From contig CP026511.1 of assembly GCA_004010935.1 (NCBI GenBank), positions 1,736,001-1,800,000 of the forward strand: DNA of 64,000 nt. Reading direction: 5' to 3'. Origin of the DNA: Pseudomonadaceae bacterium SI-3 (lineage in GTDB: Bacteria; Pseudomonadota; Gammaproteobacteria; Pseudomonadales; Pseudomonadaceae). Below are positions 32,264-40,788 of the stretch, piece after piece (position 1 is the first letter of the stretch; each line of letters starts with the position of its first letter). The translations under genes were made by a program, and so were the position numbers. The notes under the pieces are model-generated. The model had not been told where the DNA came from. It saw nothing but the letters and a program-made list of their open reading frames with translations, and searched no databases.

Positions 32264-34978
32264 ATGCCCGAACCGCAAATCCAATCGCGCCGCTGGCATG
32301 CCTGCGAGGCTGACGAGACGTTGTGTGAGCTTGAATCGTCGGCTACCGGACTGACCCGCCAAAGCGTAGAGGAACGGCTCTCTCGATACGGAGCGAACCG
32401 TCTCGACGAAGCCAAACCTGCAAGCGTGCTGCAACGGCTGATGCGTCATCTCAACAACGTGCTGCTGTACGTGCTGATTGCTGCCGCGGTGGTGACCGGT
32501 TTGATGGGGCACTGGGTCGATACCTTCGTGATCCTGGTCGTGGTGGTGCTTAACGTCGCCATCGGGTTCGTGCAGGAAGGCAAGGCGGAGAAAGCATTAC
32601 AGGCGATCCGCCACCTCCTGGCGCCCCATGCGGTGGTGCTCCGCGACGGACATCAGCAGGATATCGATGCGGCTGAACTGGTCCCCGGTGACGTGGTGCT
32701 GCTGGCGTCCGGCGACAGCCTGCCGGCAGACGTGCGGCTGCTGCAGGCGCGCAACCTGCGTATCGACGAGTCGGCGCTCACCGGTGAATCCGTCCCGGTG
32801 GACAAGCAAGTCGACACCGTGGCCGATGACGCGCCCATCGGCGATCGGCTCTGCATGGGCTACGCCGGTACGCTGGTAACCCAAGGTCAAGCGCGCGCCG
32901 TGGTCGTTGCCACCGGGGCGGCTACCGAGATCGGCCGCATTGGTCGCATGCTGGAGTCGGTCGAGCAGGGCACGACGCCGCTGCTGCGCAAGATGGAGCA
33001 ATTCGGCCGCATCCTGACGATGGTGATCCTCGCGACCAGCGCCGTGCTCTTCCTGTTCGGCACGCTGGTACGCGGCATGGGCGCCGGCGAAATGTTCATT
33101 GCGGCGGTGGGGCTTGCGGTAGCGGCAATCCCGGAAGGGCTGCCGGCGATCATGACCATCACCCTGGCCATTGGCGTACAGCGGATGGCGACGCGAAACG
33201 CGGTGATTCGGCGACTGCCTGCGGTCGAAACGCTGGGTTCGGTGACGGTGATCTGCTCCGACAAGACCGGCACCCTCACACGCAACGAAATGACCGTGCA
33301 GGAGGTGATCTGCGCCGGCCAATCGCTGGAGGTCGAAGGTGCCGGCTATGCACCGCATGGCGCGCTGCTGGTCGATGCTGTGCCCATCGAGCCGGCTGCG
33401 TTGCTGGCCCGATCGCCAGCGGTCAATGCACTGATGCATGCGGCAGCGTTGTGCAACGACGCCAGCCTGCACGAGAAGGATCAGGTGTGGACGCTGGCCG
33501 GCGATCCCACCGAGGGCGCACTGCTGACCCTTGCAATGAAAGCGGGGTTGTCACCGACCAATCTCCATGTCGATCATCCTCGGCTGGATGTGATTCCCTT
33601 CGAGTCCGAGCACCGCTTCATGGCGACGCTGCACGCTACCGATAGCGGCAGCGAGGTGCTGGTCAAGGGCGCGCCGGAGCGCATTCTGGCCATGTGCTCA
33701 CATCAGCTTATGGCCGATGGCGAGGAGCTGTCGCTTGAACAGGCTCAGTGGCATCAGCAGGTCGAGGCGCAGGCGCAAGCCGGTCGCCGCGTTCTGGCGC
33801 TCGCTCGGCGCCAATTGCCCGCCGACAAGGACATGCTCGAGCACGCCGACGTCGCCAACGGACTCACTTTGCTCGGGCTGGTCGCCATTATCGACCCGCC
33901 GCGCGAGGAGGCGATACGCGCAGTTGCGGAGTGTCGCGCTGCCGGAATTCGGGTGGTGATGATTACCGGCGACCACGGCGTCACCGCGAGTGCCATTGCC
34001 AGACAGCTCGGGATGGGGGATGACATCAAGGCCATCACCGGACCTGAGCTGGAACGGATGGGCGAAACGGCGATGCGTCAGGCAGTGGCCGAAGCCCGGG
34101 TGTTCGCGCGCGCCAGCCCGGAGCACAAGCTGCGCCTGGTGCGGGCGCTACAGGCCAATGGCGAAGTGGTCGCCATGACCGGCGATGGCGTCAACGACGC
34201 GCCGGCGTTGAAGCAGGCCGATGTGGGCGTCGCCATGGGCATGAAGGGGACGGAGGCGGCCAAGCAGGCCGGTGCGATCGTGCTGGCGGACGATAACTTC
34301 GCCTCGATCGCGCATGCCGTGGAAGAAGGCCGCACCGTTTACGACAACCTGCGCAAGACGGTGACTTTCCTTCTGCCCATCAATGGCGGCGAGTCGTTGT
34401 CGTTGCTGCTGGCCGTGCTGCTCGGCATCGCCTTGCCGATCACGCCGGTGCAGGTGCTGTGGGTGAACATGGTCAGCTCGGTGGCGCTGGCGATGGTCTT
34501 GGCGTTCGAACCCACCGAGGCGGATGTCATGCAGCGTCCGCCGCGCCGGCCGGACGAGCCGATGCTGTCGCGATTCGTTATCTGGCGGATCTTCTTAGTC
34601 TCCGCGCTGTTCCTGGCGGGCATTTTCGGCATGTTCGAGTGGATGCGCGCTCAAGGCGCTACGGTTGAGGCAGCGCGTACCGTGGCGGTCAATACGCTGG
34701 TCTGCATGGAAGTGTTCTACCTGTTCAGCGTGCGCTACCTGAAGGCGCCCTCGTTCACTGCGGAAGGCGTGAAGGGCACGCCGCGGGTGCTGATGGCAGT
34801 ATTCGGCGTTTTCCTCCTGCAACTGATGTTTACCTATGCGCCGTTCATGCAGTCACTGTTCGCCTCCGAGGCGTTGTCGCTGACCACTGGCATGTTCGTG
34901 GTACTTGCCGGGGTGGCGGTGCTGGTCATTCTGGAGATCGAAAAGGCGCTGCTACGGCGTTTGGGCCTCGGCCTGTAG
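32264..34978 (+). CDS. P-type cation-transporting ATPase (type II, Ca2+/monovalent cation-like)
   Basis: 904 residues with all P2-type parts: N-terminal cation_ATPase_N domain (about 10-75), actuator TGES at 173-176, PEGL in the fourth membrane helix (290-293), phosphorylated D333 in SDKTGTLT, nucleotide region KGAPERIL, hinge TGDGVNDAPALK, and a six-helix C-terminal part. PEGL is shared by Ca2+, Na+/K+ and H+/K+ pumps; the ion cannot be fixed from sequence. AGGGGGA is the ribosome site. It stands alone and opposite in strand to its neighbours, splitting the BMP importer genes. Confidence 0.92.
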   Translation: MPEPQIQSRRWHACEADETLCELESSATGLTRQSVEERLSRYGANRLDEAKPASVLQRLMRHLNNVLLYVLIAAAVVTGLMGHWVDTFVILVVVVLNVAIGFVQEGKAEKALQAIRHLLAPHAVVLRDGHQQDIDAAELVPGDVVLLASGDSLPADVRLLQARNLRIDESALTGESVPVDKQVDTVADDAPIGDRLCMGYAGTLVTQGQARAVVVATGAATEIGRIGRMLESVEQGTTPLLRKMEQFGRILTMVILATSAVLFLFGTLVRGMGAGEMFIAAVGLAVAAIPEGLPAIMTITLAIGVQRMATRNAVIRRLPAVETLGSVTVICSDKTGTLTRNEMTVQEVICAGQSLEVEGAGYAPHGALLVDAVPIEPAALLARSPAVNALMHAAALCNDASLHEKDQVWTLAGDPTEGALLTLAMKAGLSPTNLHVDHPRLDVIPFESEHRFMATLHATDSGSEVLVKGAPERILAMCSHQLMADGEELSLEQAQWHQQVEAQAQAGRRVLALARRQLPADKDMLEHADVANGLTLLGLVAIIDPPREEAIRAVAECRAAGIRVVMITGDHGVTASAIARQLGMGDDIKAITGPELERMGETAMRQAVAEARVFARASPEHKLRLVRALQANGEVVAMTGDGVNDAPALKQADVGVAMGMKGTEAAKQAGAIVLADDNFASIAHAVEEGRTVYDNLRKTVTFLLPINGGESLSLLLAVLLGIALPITPVQVLWVNMVSSVALAMVLAFEPTEADVMQRPPRRPDEPMLSRFVIWRIFLVSALFLAGIFGMFEWMRAQGATVEAARTVAVNTLVCMEVFYLFSVRYLKAPSFTAEGVKGTPRVLMAVFGVFLLQLMFTYAPFMQSLFASEALSLTTGMFVVLAGVAVLVILEIEKALLRRLGLGL

Positions 34979-35025
34979 GGACGACGTATTGCGCAGGGAG
35001 CGCATGGAAACGAATGGCCGCAGAT

Positions 35026-35055
35026 GGAAAGCGAGGCCTGGAAGGCCCGCTTTCC
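35026..35055. terminator. Bidirectional hairpin between convergent ATPase and permease genes
   Basis: GGAAAGCG (35026-35033) pairs with CGCTTTCC (35048-35055) and GGCCT (35035-35039) with AGGCC (35043-35047), a 13-bp stem with one bulged A and a GGA loop. It sits between the P-type ATPase stop (34978) and the convergent permease stop (35063), where a shared terminator is expected. No T-run follows. Confidence 0.6.
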
Positions 35056-35062
35056 TGGCCGA

Positions 35063-35989
35063 TCAATGACCGGCTTTCCAAGGTTGCCCCAGCGACACCG
35101 GTGCATACAGGCGGGTGCGAATCGCGTCGCGTGAGAGCAGCACCAGCACGACGATGGTTGCCACATACGGCAGCATCGCCAGCAGGTTGCCGGGGATCGA
35201 CAAGCCGATCCCTTGAGCCACCAGATGCAGGATGCTGGCAAGGCCGAACAGATAGGCGCCAAGCAGCACACGCCCTACACGCCAGCTGGCGAATACCACT
35301 AGCGCCAGGGCGATCCAGCCGCGCCCGGCAGTCATATTTTCGGCCCACATCGGGGTATAGGCCAGCGACAGATAACCACCCGCCAACCCGGCCATGGCGC
35401 CTCCGAACAGCACCGCCAACGCCCGAACCCGCAGGACCGGCAGGCCCATGGCGCTTGCCGCGTTGGGGTTCTCACCGACTGCTTGAATGATCAGGCCGAC
35501 GCGGCTTTTCAACAGCACCCAGGCAACCAAGGCGAAAAGCGCGAAGGACAGGTAGACCAGCAGGTCCTGGGCGAACAGCATGCGACCGATCAACGGAATG
35601 TCGCTCAGGAAAGGAATGGCGATCGGTTCGAAACCGGCCAGCGGCTTGCCGACCCAGCCGGCACCGATGAATGAGGACAGGCCGACGCCAAAGATGGTCA
35701 GCGCCAGGCCGGTAGCCACCTGGTTGGCATTGAAGCCCAGCGCCACCAGCGCGAACAGCTGCGACAGCAGCATGCCGCCCAGGCAGGCAAACACCACGCC
35801 CAACCAGAGGTTGCCAGTGGCAAAGGCGGCGATGAATCCGGCCACTGCGCCGAACAGCATCATGCCTTCCTGACCGAGATTGAGGACGCCGGACTTTTCG
35901 CAGACCAGTTCGCCGAGTGCGACCAGCAGCAGCGGCGTTCCGGTCCGGATCATGGCGTAGAAGATGTTGGTGAGTAGGTCGATATCCAT
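35063..35989 (-). CDS. BMP-family nucleoside ABC transporter, permease 2
   Basis: 308 residues with eight to ten membrane helices. The start MDIDLLTNIFYAMIRTGTPLLLVALGELVCEKSGVLNLG (split across the first helix) is typical of the second permease in BMP nucleoside importers, with the family block LNLGQEGMMLFGAVAG. The ATG at 35989 is preferred to the TTG at 35992. It is the last gene of the ATPase-permease-permease operon, 55 bases after permease 1. Confidence 0.92.
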   Translation of the reverse strand: MDIDLLTNIFYAMIRTGTPLLLVALGELVCEKSGVLNLGQEGMMLFGAVAGFIAAFATGNLWLGVVFACLGGMLLSQLFALVALGFNANQVATGLALTIFGVGLSSFIGAGWVGKPLAGFEPIAIPFLSDIPLIGRMLFAQDLLVYLSFALFALVAWVLLKSRVGLIIQAVGENPNAASAMGLPVLRVRALAVLFGGAMAGLAGGYLSLAYTPMWAENMTAGRGWIALALVVFASWRVGRVLLGAYLFGLASILHLVAQGIGLSIPGNLLAMLPYVATIVVLVLLSRDAIRTRLYAPVSLGQPWKAGH

Positions 35990-36044
35990 CAAATCAGCCC
36001 TCGAGCTGTAAGCGGCAAAGCAAAAGAGAAGTGGGGCATGAGGC

Positions 36045-37151
36045 TCATGCGGCTGGCTCCGGCTCGAGCGCCGAAGTGTGCGGCTTGCGGCTCCAGCCCT
36101 TCAGGCGCGGCCGATAGAGAATCAACACGTCGCAGGCCAGCAGGAAGAACAGCACCATGCCCTGGAACAGCTGAGTGATCGACTGCGGCAGGTTGGCCGC
36201 CATCTGGGCGTTTTCGCCACCCAGATAGAGCAATGCCATCAGCAGGCTCGCAAACAGAATCCCGATGGGATTGAGCCGGCCGAGGAAGGCGACGGTGATG
36301 GCGGCATACCCGTAGCCAGGCGATACCTGGGGCACCAATTGACCGATCGGGCCGGTGACTTCGGCAACTCCGGCCAGTCCAGCCAATGCGCCGCTGATCA
36401 ACAGGGCAATCCACACCAGGCGCTTCTCACGAAAGCCGACGAAGCCGGCGGCACGCTTGTCGAGGCCAAGTACCTTGATCTGAAAGCCGAGAAAGCTCCT
36501 GTGCAGCAGCACCCATATCACCACCAATGCCAGCAGGGCGAAGTAGAAACCGCCATGCACGCGCAGATCTTCGAACAGCTGGGGCAGACGGGTGGCGTCG
36601 CCGAACATCGCCGACTCGGGGAAGTTGAAGCCTTCAGGATCTTTCAACGGCCCATGCACCGCGAACAGCAACAGGTTCAGCGCGATGTAGTTGAGCATGA
36701 TGCTGGTGAGGATTTCGTTTGCATTGAACTGAGTGCGCAGCCAGGCGCAGAGACCAGCCCAGGCGGAGCCGCCGAGGGTCCCCGCCGCGAGCGTAAGGGG
36801 CAGCGCCCAGCGCGAGTCCCAATCGATGATGTTCACCGCCAGCGCACTGCCGGCCAACGCCCCGATAAGCAACTGACCCTCGGCACCGATATTCCAGATA
36901 CGCGCGTTGTACACCACGGCCAGGCCCAGGGCGCAGAGCAGAATCGGTAACGCCTTGACCAAGAGTTCGGAGACGCCGTAGAGGTCACTGACCGGATCGA
37001 TCAGCAGCACTCGCAGCGTCTCCAGCGGCGGGTGACCCAGTGCGACGAACAACAGCGCGCCGCTGATCAGCGTCAGCAACGCAGCAAGCAGTGGCGACAG
37101 CCAGAGCATTGGTCGCGATTCATAGCCGCGTGGTTCTAGGGATAACAACAT
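36045..37151 (-). CDS. BMP-family nucleoside ABC transporter, permease 1
   Basis: 368 residues, about nine helices. The blocks NIGAEGQLLIGALAG and FNANEILTSIMLNYIAL are family hallmarks of the first permease. The stop-to-start gap from the ATPase gene is only 10 bases, so the genes are cotranscribed. The start at 37151 lies after a TGAGAG ribosome site; the longer frame from 37244 would overlap the ATPase gene and lacks membrane character. The C-terminus carries a short charged tail. Confidence 0.92.
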   Translation of the reverse strand: MLLSLEPRGYESRPMLWLSPLLAALLTLISGALLFVALGHPPLETLRVLLIDPVSDLYGVSELLVKALPILLCALGLAVVYNARIWNIGAEGQLLIGALAGSALAVNIIDWDSRWALPLTLAAGTLGGSAWAGLCAWLRTQFNANEILTSIMLNYIALNLLLFAVHGPLKDPEGFNFPESAMFGDATRLPQLFEDLRVHGGFYFALLALVVIWVLLHRSFLGFQIKVLGLDKRAAGFVGFREKRLVWIALLISGALAGLAGVAEVTGPIGQLVPQVSPGYGYAAITVAFLGRLNPIGILFASLLMALLYLGGENAQMAANLPQSITQLFQGMVLFFLLACDVLILYRPRLKGWSRKPHTSALEPEPAA

Positions 37152-37161
37152 ACGAAGGCTC

Positions 37162-38730
37162 TCAGGCAGCGGTGGGCGTGGGTTGATCGAACTGACCGGC
37201 CATCCAGCGACCCACGTCCGTGGGGCTGGTCTCGCGTGTGGCACGCAAGGCCGACAACCGGCCGTGGCTCAGGGCGGCGATGCGATCACTGATCTGGAAC
37301 AGCTCTTCAAGGTCTTCGGATATCACCAGGATGGCGGCGCCGGCGTCGCGCAGCTCGATCAGTGCGCGGTGGATCGCGGCCGCGGCTCCGACATCGACGC
37401 CCCAAGTCGGATGCGCGGCGATCAGCAGCTTCGGTTGCTGGAGAATTTCGCGGCCGAGAATGAATTTCTGCAGATTGCCGCCGGACAGGCTGCGTGCCGG
37501 GGTGTGGCTGCTTGGCGTCTTCACTGCGAATGTCTCGATGATGCGTCGCGCGAACGCCTCGACGCGGCTGTGCCGGATCAAGCCACCTCGCACCATTCCG
37601 TCCTGCTGGAAACCGGTGAGCAATGCGTTGTCGGCCAGGCTCAGTTCAGGCACCGCACCATGGCCGAGCCGCTCGGCTGGAACGAAGGTCATGCCATGAC
37701 GGCGTCGCGCATCGGGGCGCAAATGCGCCACCGGAGCGTCGAGAAAACGGATGTGCTGACCCTGCTGTCGGCTTAGCCGTTGCTCGCCGCTCAGCAGGGC
37801 CAGCAGCTCGTCCTGACCGTTACCGGCGACACCGGCGATGCCCACGATCTCCCCGGCACAGACGTCCAACATCAAGTCCCGCAGCGAGACCCCGAACGGA
37901 TCGGCGTTGTGCCAGGACAGCGATTCGACGCGCAGGAACGGCGTGCCACCGCGGGCTTTCGAGTATTCGGCTTCAAGCCCCTCGGCATCACCGACCATCA
38001 GCCGCGCCAGATCCATATCGGTGCACTGCGCCGGTACGCAATCGCCGGAGACACGGCCGCCACGCAGCACCGTCGCGCTCTCACAGAGCGCGCGCACCTC
38101 GTTGAGCTTGTGGCTGATGAACAGGATGCTGCAGCCTTCGGCAGCAAGCCGGCGCAGCACGACGAACAGATCGTCGGCCTCTTGCGGCGTGAGGACTGAC
38201 GTCGGCTCATCGAGAATCAACAGTTTGATGTCCTGCATCAGGCAACGAACGATCTCCACCCGTTGGCGTTCGCCGATCGACAGGCTGTGCACCAGCCGCT
38301 GCGGCTCCAGCGGCATGCCGTAGCGCTGCGACACCTCGCGGATCTTCGGCTCCAGCTGTCTTGGTGTCCCCGCGCCGGTGCCCAGCGCCAGGGCAATGTT
38401 CTCGGCCACGCTCAGGGTTTCGAACAGCGAAAAGTGCTGGAACACCATGCCGATCCCCCGGTCGCGCGCCTGCGCCGGGTCGCGCATGATCACCGGCTGG
38501 CCTTCCCAGCAGATCCTGCCGGCGTCGGGTTGCGTCACGCCGTAGATGATCTTCATCAGCGTGCTTTTGCCTGCGCCGTTCTCGCCGAGCAGGGCGTGGA
38601 TCTCGCCGGCCTGGATCGAAAGATCGATGCGGTCGTTGGCCAGGCAACCTGGGTACGCTTTGGTGATACCGGTCAGTTGCAGGCGTGCGGTCTGTGGTTC
38701 GGGCATGTCGGCGTCCGCTGAAATTCTCAT
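37162..38730 (-). CDS. BMP-family nucleoside ABC transporter, ATP-binding protein
   Basis: 522 residues with two ABC domains. The first is complete: Walker A GENGAGKST (49-57), signature LSIGERQR, Walker B LLILDEPTS. The second has a degenerate Walker A (GVAGNGQDE) with signature LSGGNLQK and AAHPTWGVDVG, the normal asymmetry of this family. It powers the permeases downstream and presumably works with the binding protein at 30023. The start could also be M9 (38706). A palindrome at 38752-38765 lies 22 bases upstream. Confidence 0.94.
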   Translation of the reverse strand: MRISADADMPEPQTARLQLTGITKAYPGCLANDRIDLSIQAGEIHALLGENGAGKSTLMKIIYGVTQPDAGRICWEGQPVIMRDPAQARDRGIGMVFQHFSLFETLSVAENIALALGTGAGTPRQLEPKIREVSQRYGMPLEPQRLVHSLSIGERQRVEIVRCLMQDIKLLILDEPTSVLTPQEADDLFVVLRRLAAEGCSILFISHKLNEVRALCESATVLRGGRVSGDCVPAQCTDMDLARLMVGDAEGLEAEYSKARGGTPFLRVESLSWHNADPFGVSLRDLMLDVCAGEIVGIAGVAGNGQDELLALLSGEQRLSRQQGQHIRFLDAPVAHLRPDARRRHGMTFVPAERLGHGAVPELSLADNALLTGFQQDGMVRGGLIRHSRVEAFARRIIETFAVKTPSSHTPARSLSGGNLQKFILGREILQQPKLLIAAHPTWGVDVGAAAAIHRALIELRDAGAAILVISEDLEELFQISDRIAALSHGRLSALRATRETSPTDVGRWMAGQFDQPTPTAA

Positions 38731-38751
38731 GGCATGCCAGTAGCAAAAAGC

Positions 38752-38765
38752 TGGCCAGCTAGTCA
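38752..38765 (-). promoter_or_regulatory. Candidate RutR-like operator upstream of the nucleoside ABC operon
   Basis: TGGCCAGCTAGTCA, two bases from TGACCA-NN-TGGTCA. It and the flank GCAAAAAGC (38743-38751) align with 31172-31195: 20 of 24 bases are identical by eye, although the coding regions that follow are unrelated. Confidence 0.6.
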
Positions 38766-38920
38766 GGAAATGCCGAGAAGAACGGGGTAGCGCAGATACG
38801 CCGCTGGACGTTGGTCAACCGAGCGCTGTGGGTGCTTCGCTTTGGTGCTTGCTTGTCGGATGGGTCTGTCATGTGCACCGTTGCAGGGCGTGGCAACTGA
38901 ATGCACGGATCGTGAAGCAT

Positions 38921-38940
38921 GCCGCGCCGGCAGGCGCGGC
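38921..38940 (-). terminator. Hairpin after the CMD-like gene
   Basis: GCCGCGCC (38921-38928) and GGCGCGGC (38933-38940) with a GGCA loop, 9 bases past the stop at 38950. It has the same arms as the hairpin at 29982-30003. No T-run follows. It is a likely transcript end for the long operon upstream. Confidence 0.5.
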
Positions 38941-38949
38941 GTTTGCGTG

Positions 38950-39405
38950 CTACGGCGCGACTGGGTCGGGCACCTCGCGCAACGCCTGCGCCGCATCGAT
39001 GGCTCGAGGAAAACCCGCGGTGACGGTGGTCAGGTACACCACTTCTTTCAGTTCATCCCGTGTAACGCCAAGACGCAGCGCGTAACCGGCGTACACCTTC
39101 ATGTAGGGCAGGTTGCCCTGCGCGGCGAAAGCGGCGACTACGGCCAGCTGGCGGGTTCGATCATCCAGGCCGCTGCGCCCCCAGACATCGCCCAGCGCAT
39201 AACGGGTGATGCCGTCCGCTAGAAACGGATAGTCCTCCCGCAGCGCTTCGAGTACGGGCTGACCAGCACCGCCAGACAGATGATCCATGACCTCGACGCC
39301 GCGGGTGTGGCGCTCGTTGCCGACCGCATCCAGCGAGGCAAATGTCAGCGAGCCGAGCAACCCCAGGCAGACCGCGCTCAATGCGTTACCAGTGAGTAGA
39401 TTCAT
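38950..39405 (-). CDS. Exported carboxymuconolactone-decarboxylase-like protein
   Basis: 151 residues. A signal peptide (about 1-24, LSAVCLGLLGSLTFAS) precedes a carboxymuconolactone decarboxylase (CMD/AhpD-like) domain: GDVWGRSGLDDRTRQLAVVAA and LPYMKVYAGYALRLGVTRDELKE (read as two blocks). The CxxC of AhpD peroxidases is absent, so a disulphide peroxidase role is unlikely. Such exported CMD proteins are of unknown function. The start at 39405 has GAGGA. It follows the SDR gene by 10 bases and ends the operon. Confidence 0.8.
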   Translation of the reverse strand: MNLLTGNALSAVCLGLLGSLTFASLDAVGNERHTRGVEVMDHLSGGAGQPVLEALREDYPFLADGITRYALGDVWGRSGLDDRTRQLAVVAAFAAQGNLPYMKVYAGYALRLGVTRDELKEVVYLTTVTAGFPRAIDAAQALREVPDPVAP

Positions 39406-39415
39406 CGCGGCGTCC

Positions 39416-40153
39416 TCAGTAGGGGCTGGCGGTCGGACGAACCACCAGTTCGCTGACATCGACATCAGCCGGTTGCTCGACGGCGTAGGCGATGGCCCGA
39501 GCGATGGCCTCGGCGGGAATGGCAATCCGGCGGAAGTCATCCATGGCTGCCCGCGCGCCCTCATCGGAGATGCTTTCGGCCAGTTCCGATTCGGTGACGC
39601 CGGGTGACACCAGCGTGACGCGAATATCCCCGCCGACCTCCTGACGCAGCCCTTCGGAAATGGCGCGTACCGCGTACTTGGTGGCGCAGTAGACGGCGGC
39701 GGTAGGGCTGACCGCGTAAGCACCGATGGAGGCGATGTTGATGAACTGACCTGAACGCTGGCGCTGCATCAGCGGAAGGCCGGCCGCGATGCCATGCAGC
39801 ACGCCACGGATGTTCACGTCGATCATCCGGTCCCATTCGTCGACCTTCAGGGCATCGAGGCGCGACAAGGGCATTACCCCGGCGTTGTTGATGATCACAT
39901 CGACCCGACCAAAGCGCTGCTCGGCGAAATCGACGAAGGCCTGGGTATCCTCGCGGCGGGTCACATCCAATGCACGACAGGCCGCGATACCGCCTGTTTC
40001 GGTGATGCTGGCGACAAGTTTCTCTAGTCGTTCGACGCGTCGTGCGCCCAGTACGACCGTGGCGCCTTCGGCGGCCAGCAGCCGCGCCGTCGCTTCGCCG
40101 ATACCACTGCTGGCGCCGGTGATGAGTACGATTTTTCCGTTGCTGTTTGACAT
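39416..40153 (-). CDS. Short-chain dehydrogenase/reductase
   Basis: 245 residues, classical SDR: ITGASSGIGEA (about 11-21), NNAGVM, catalytic Ser in NIASIGAYAVS, and YCATKYAVRAIS carrying Tyr and Lys. An ARR motif after strand two favours NADP(H). The start at 40153 follows GGAGG. It is coupled to the exported CMD-like gene downstream (10 bases) and lies 127 bases after the deaminase gene, so it may be the end of the same operon or a small unit of its own. The substrate is unknown. Confidence 0.85.
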   Translation of the reverse strand: MSNSNGKIVLITGASSGIGEATARLLAAEGATVVLGARRVERLEKLVASITETGGIAACRALDVTRREDTQAFVDFAEQRFGRVDVIINNAGVMPLSRLDALKVDEWDRMIDVNIRGVLHGIAAGLPLMQRQRSGQFINIASIGAYAVSPTAAVYCATKYAVRAISEGLRQEVGGDIRVTLVSPGVTESELAESISDEGARAAMDDFRRIAIPAEAIARAIAYAVEQPADVDVSELVVRPTASPY

Positions 40154-40280
40154 GTGCAGCACCTCCGCTAGGTCATTCGAATCGACGCCCATGCGCCGTG
40201 ATTTGAATGCTAGGCAGAGGGTCGCACCTGGCGTTATGTCGATCCTGCCGAGGGCTTGCCTGATTCTGGCCCTGTGCAGC

Positions 40281-40751
40281 TCACCAGATACCGTCGTGCA
40301 ATGCAGCCGCTTCCTCTTCAAGCAGAGGACCGATCACTTCGACCTTGCGTTGGCCGGCTTCGAAGACCACGCGGCAGGGCAGATCCAGCGTCGGGTTTTC
40401 CGGATGGTTACCGGTAATGGCTTTCAGGCTGCGTTCGGAGAGGCCGTACACCACCCGCCCAAGGCCCACCCAGTACGCGGCGCCGGCGCACATAGCGCAG
40501 GGCTCGGCGGAGGTGTACATGGTGCAGCGGGAGAGAAATTCCGGTGTGTAGCGGGTCGAGGCGCGCGTCATCAGCACGCGTTCGGCGTGGCCGGTCATGT
40601 CGTGATCGGGCATGTAGGCGTTGCCTTGTTCGAGCAGAGTTTCACCGTCGGGGCCCACCAAGATGGCGCCGAAGGGGTGCGTGCCCTCGGCCAGGGCGCG
40701 ACGGGCGACATCGAAACTTTTGCGTAGCAGGGCAGCGTCGTCTAAGGGCAT
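40281..40751 (-). CDS. Nucleobase/nucleoside deaminase (CDA fold)
   Basis: 156 residues of the cytidine deaminase-like superfamily. Zinc ligands H55 (GHAERVLM, with E57 as proton shuttle), C85 and C88 (EPCAMCAG) are intact. The layout is closest to small guanine/cytosine deaminases rather than tRNA-editing TadA, which keeps a different C-terminus. It would release ammonia from an imported base or nucleoside. It is the sixth gene of the operon that begins with oxygenase paralogue 2, 37 bases after the permease. The exact substrate cannot be read. Confidence 0.85.
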   Translation of the reverse strand: MPLDDAALLRKSFDVARRALAEGTHPFGAILVGPDGETLLEQGNAYMPDHDMTGHAERVLMTRASTRYTPEFLSRCTMYTSAEPCAMCAGAAYWVGLGRVVYGLSERSLKAITGNHPENPTLDLPCRVVFEAGQRKVEVIGPLLEEEAAALHDGIW

Positions 40752-40788
40752 GTCGAAATGTCCATGGAATAGTAAAGAGGCGGCGGGG

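Noticed and set aside
36078..36950. 290-codon plus-strand frame over the ABC permease
   Set aside because: Gln/Glu/His-rich translation without any domain; the minus strand has a clear permease.
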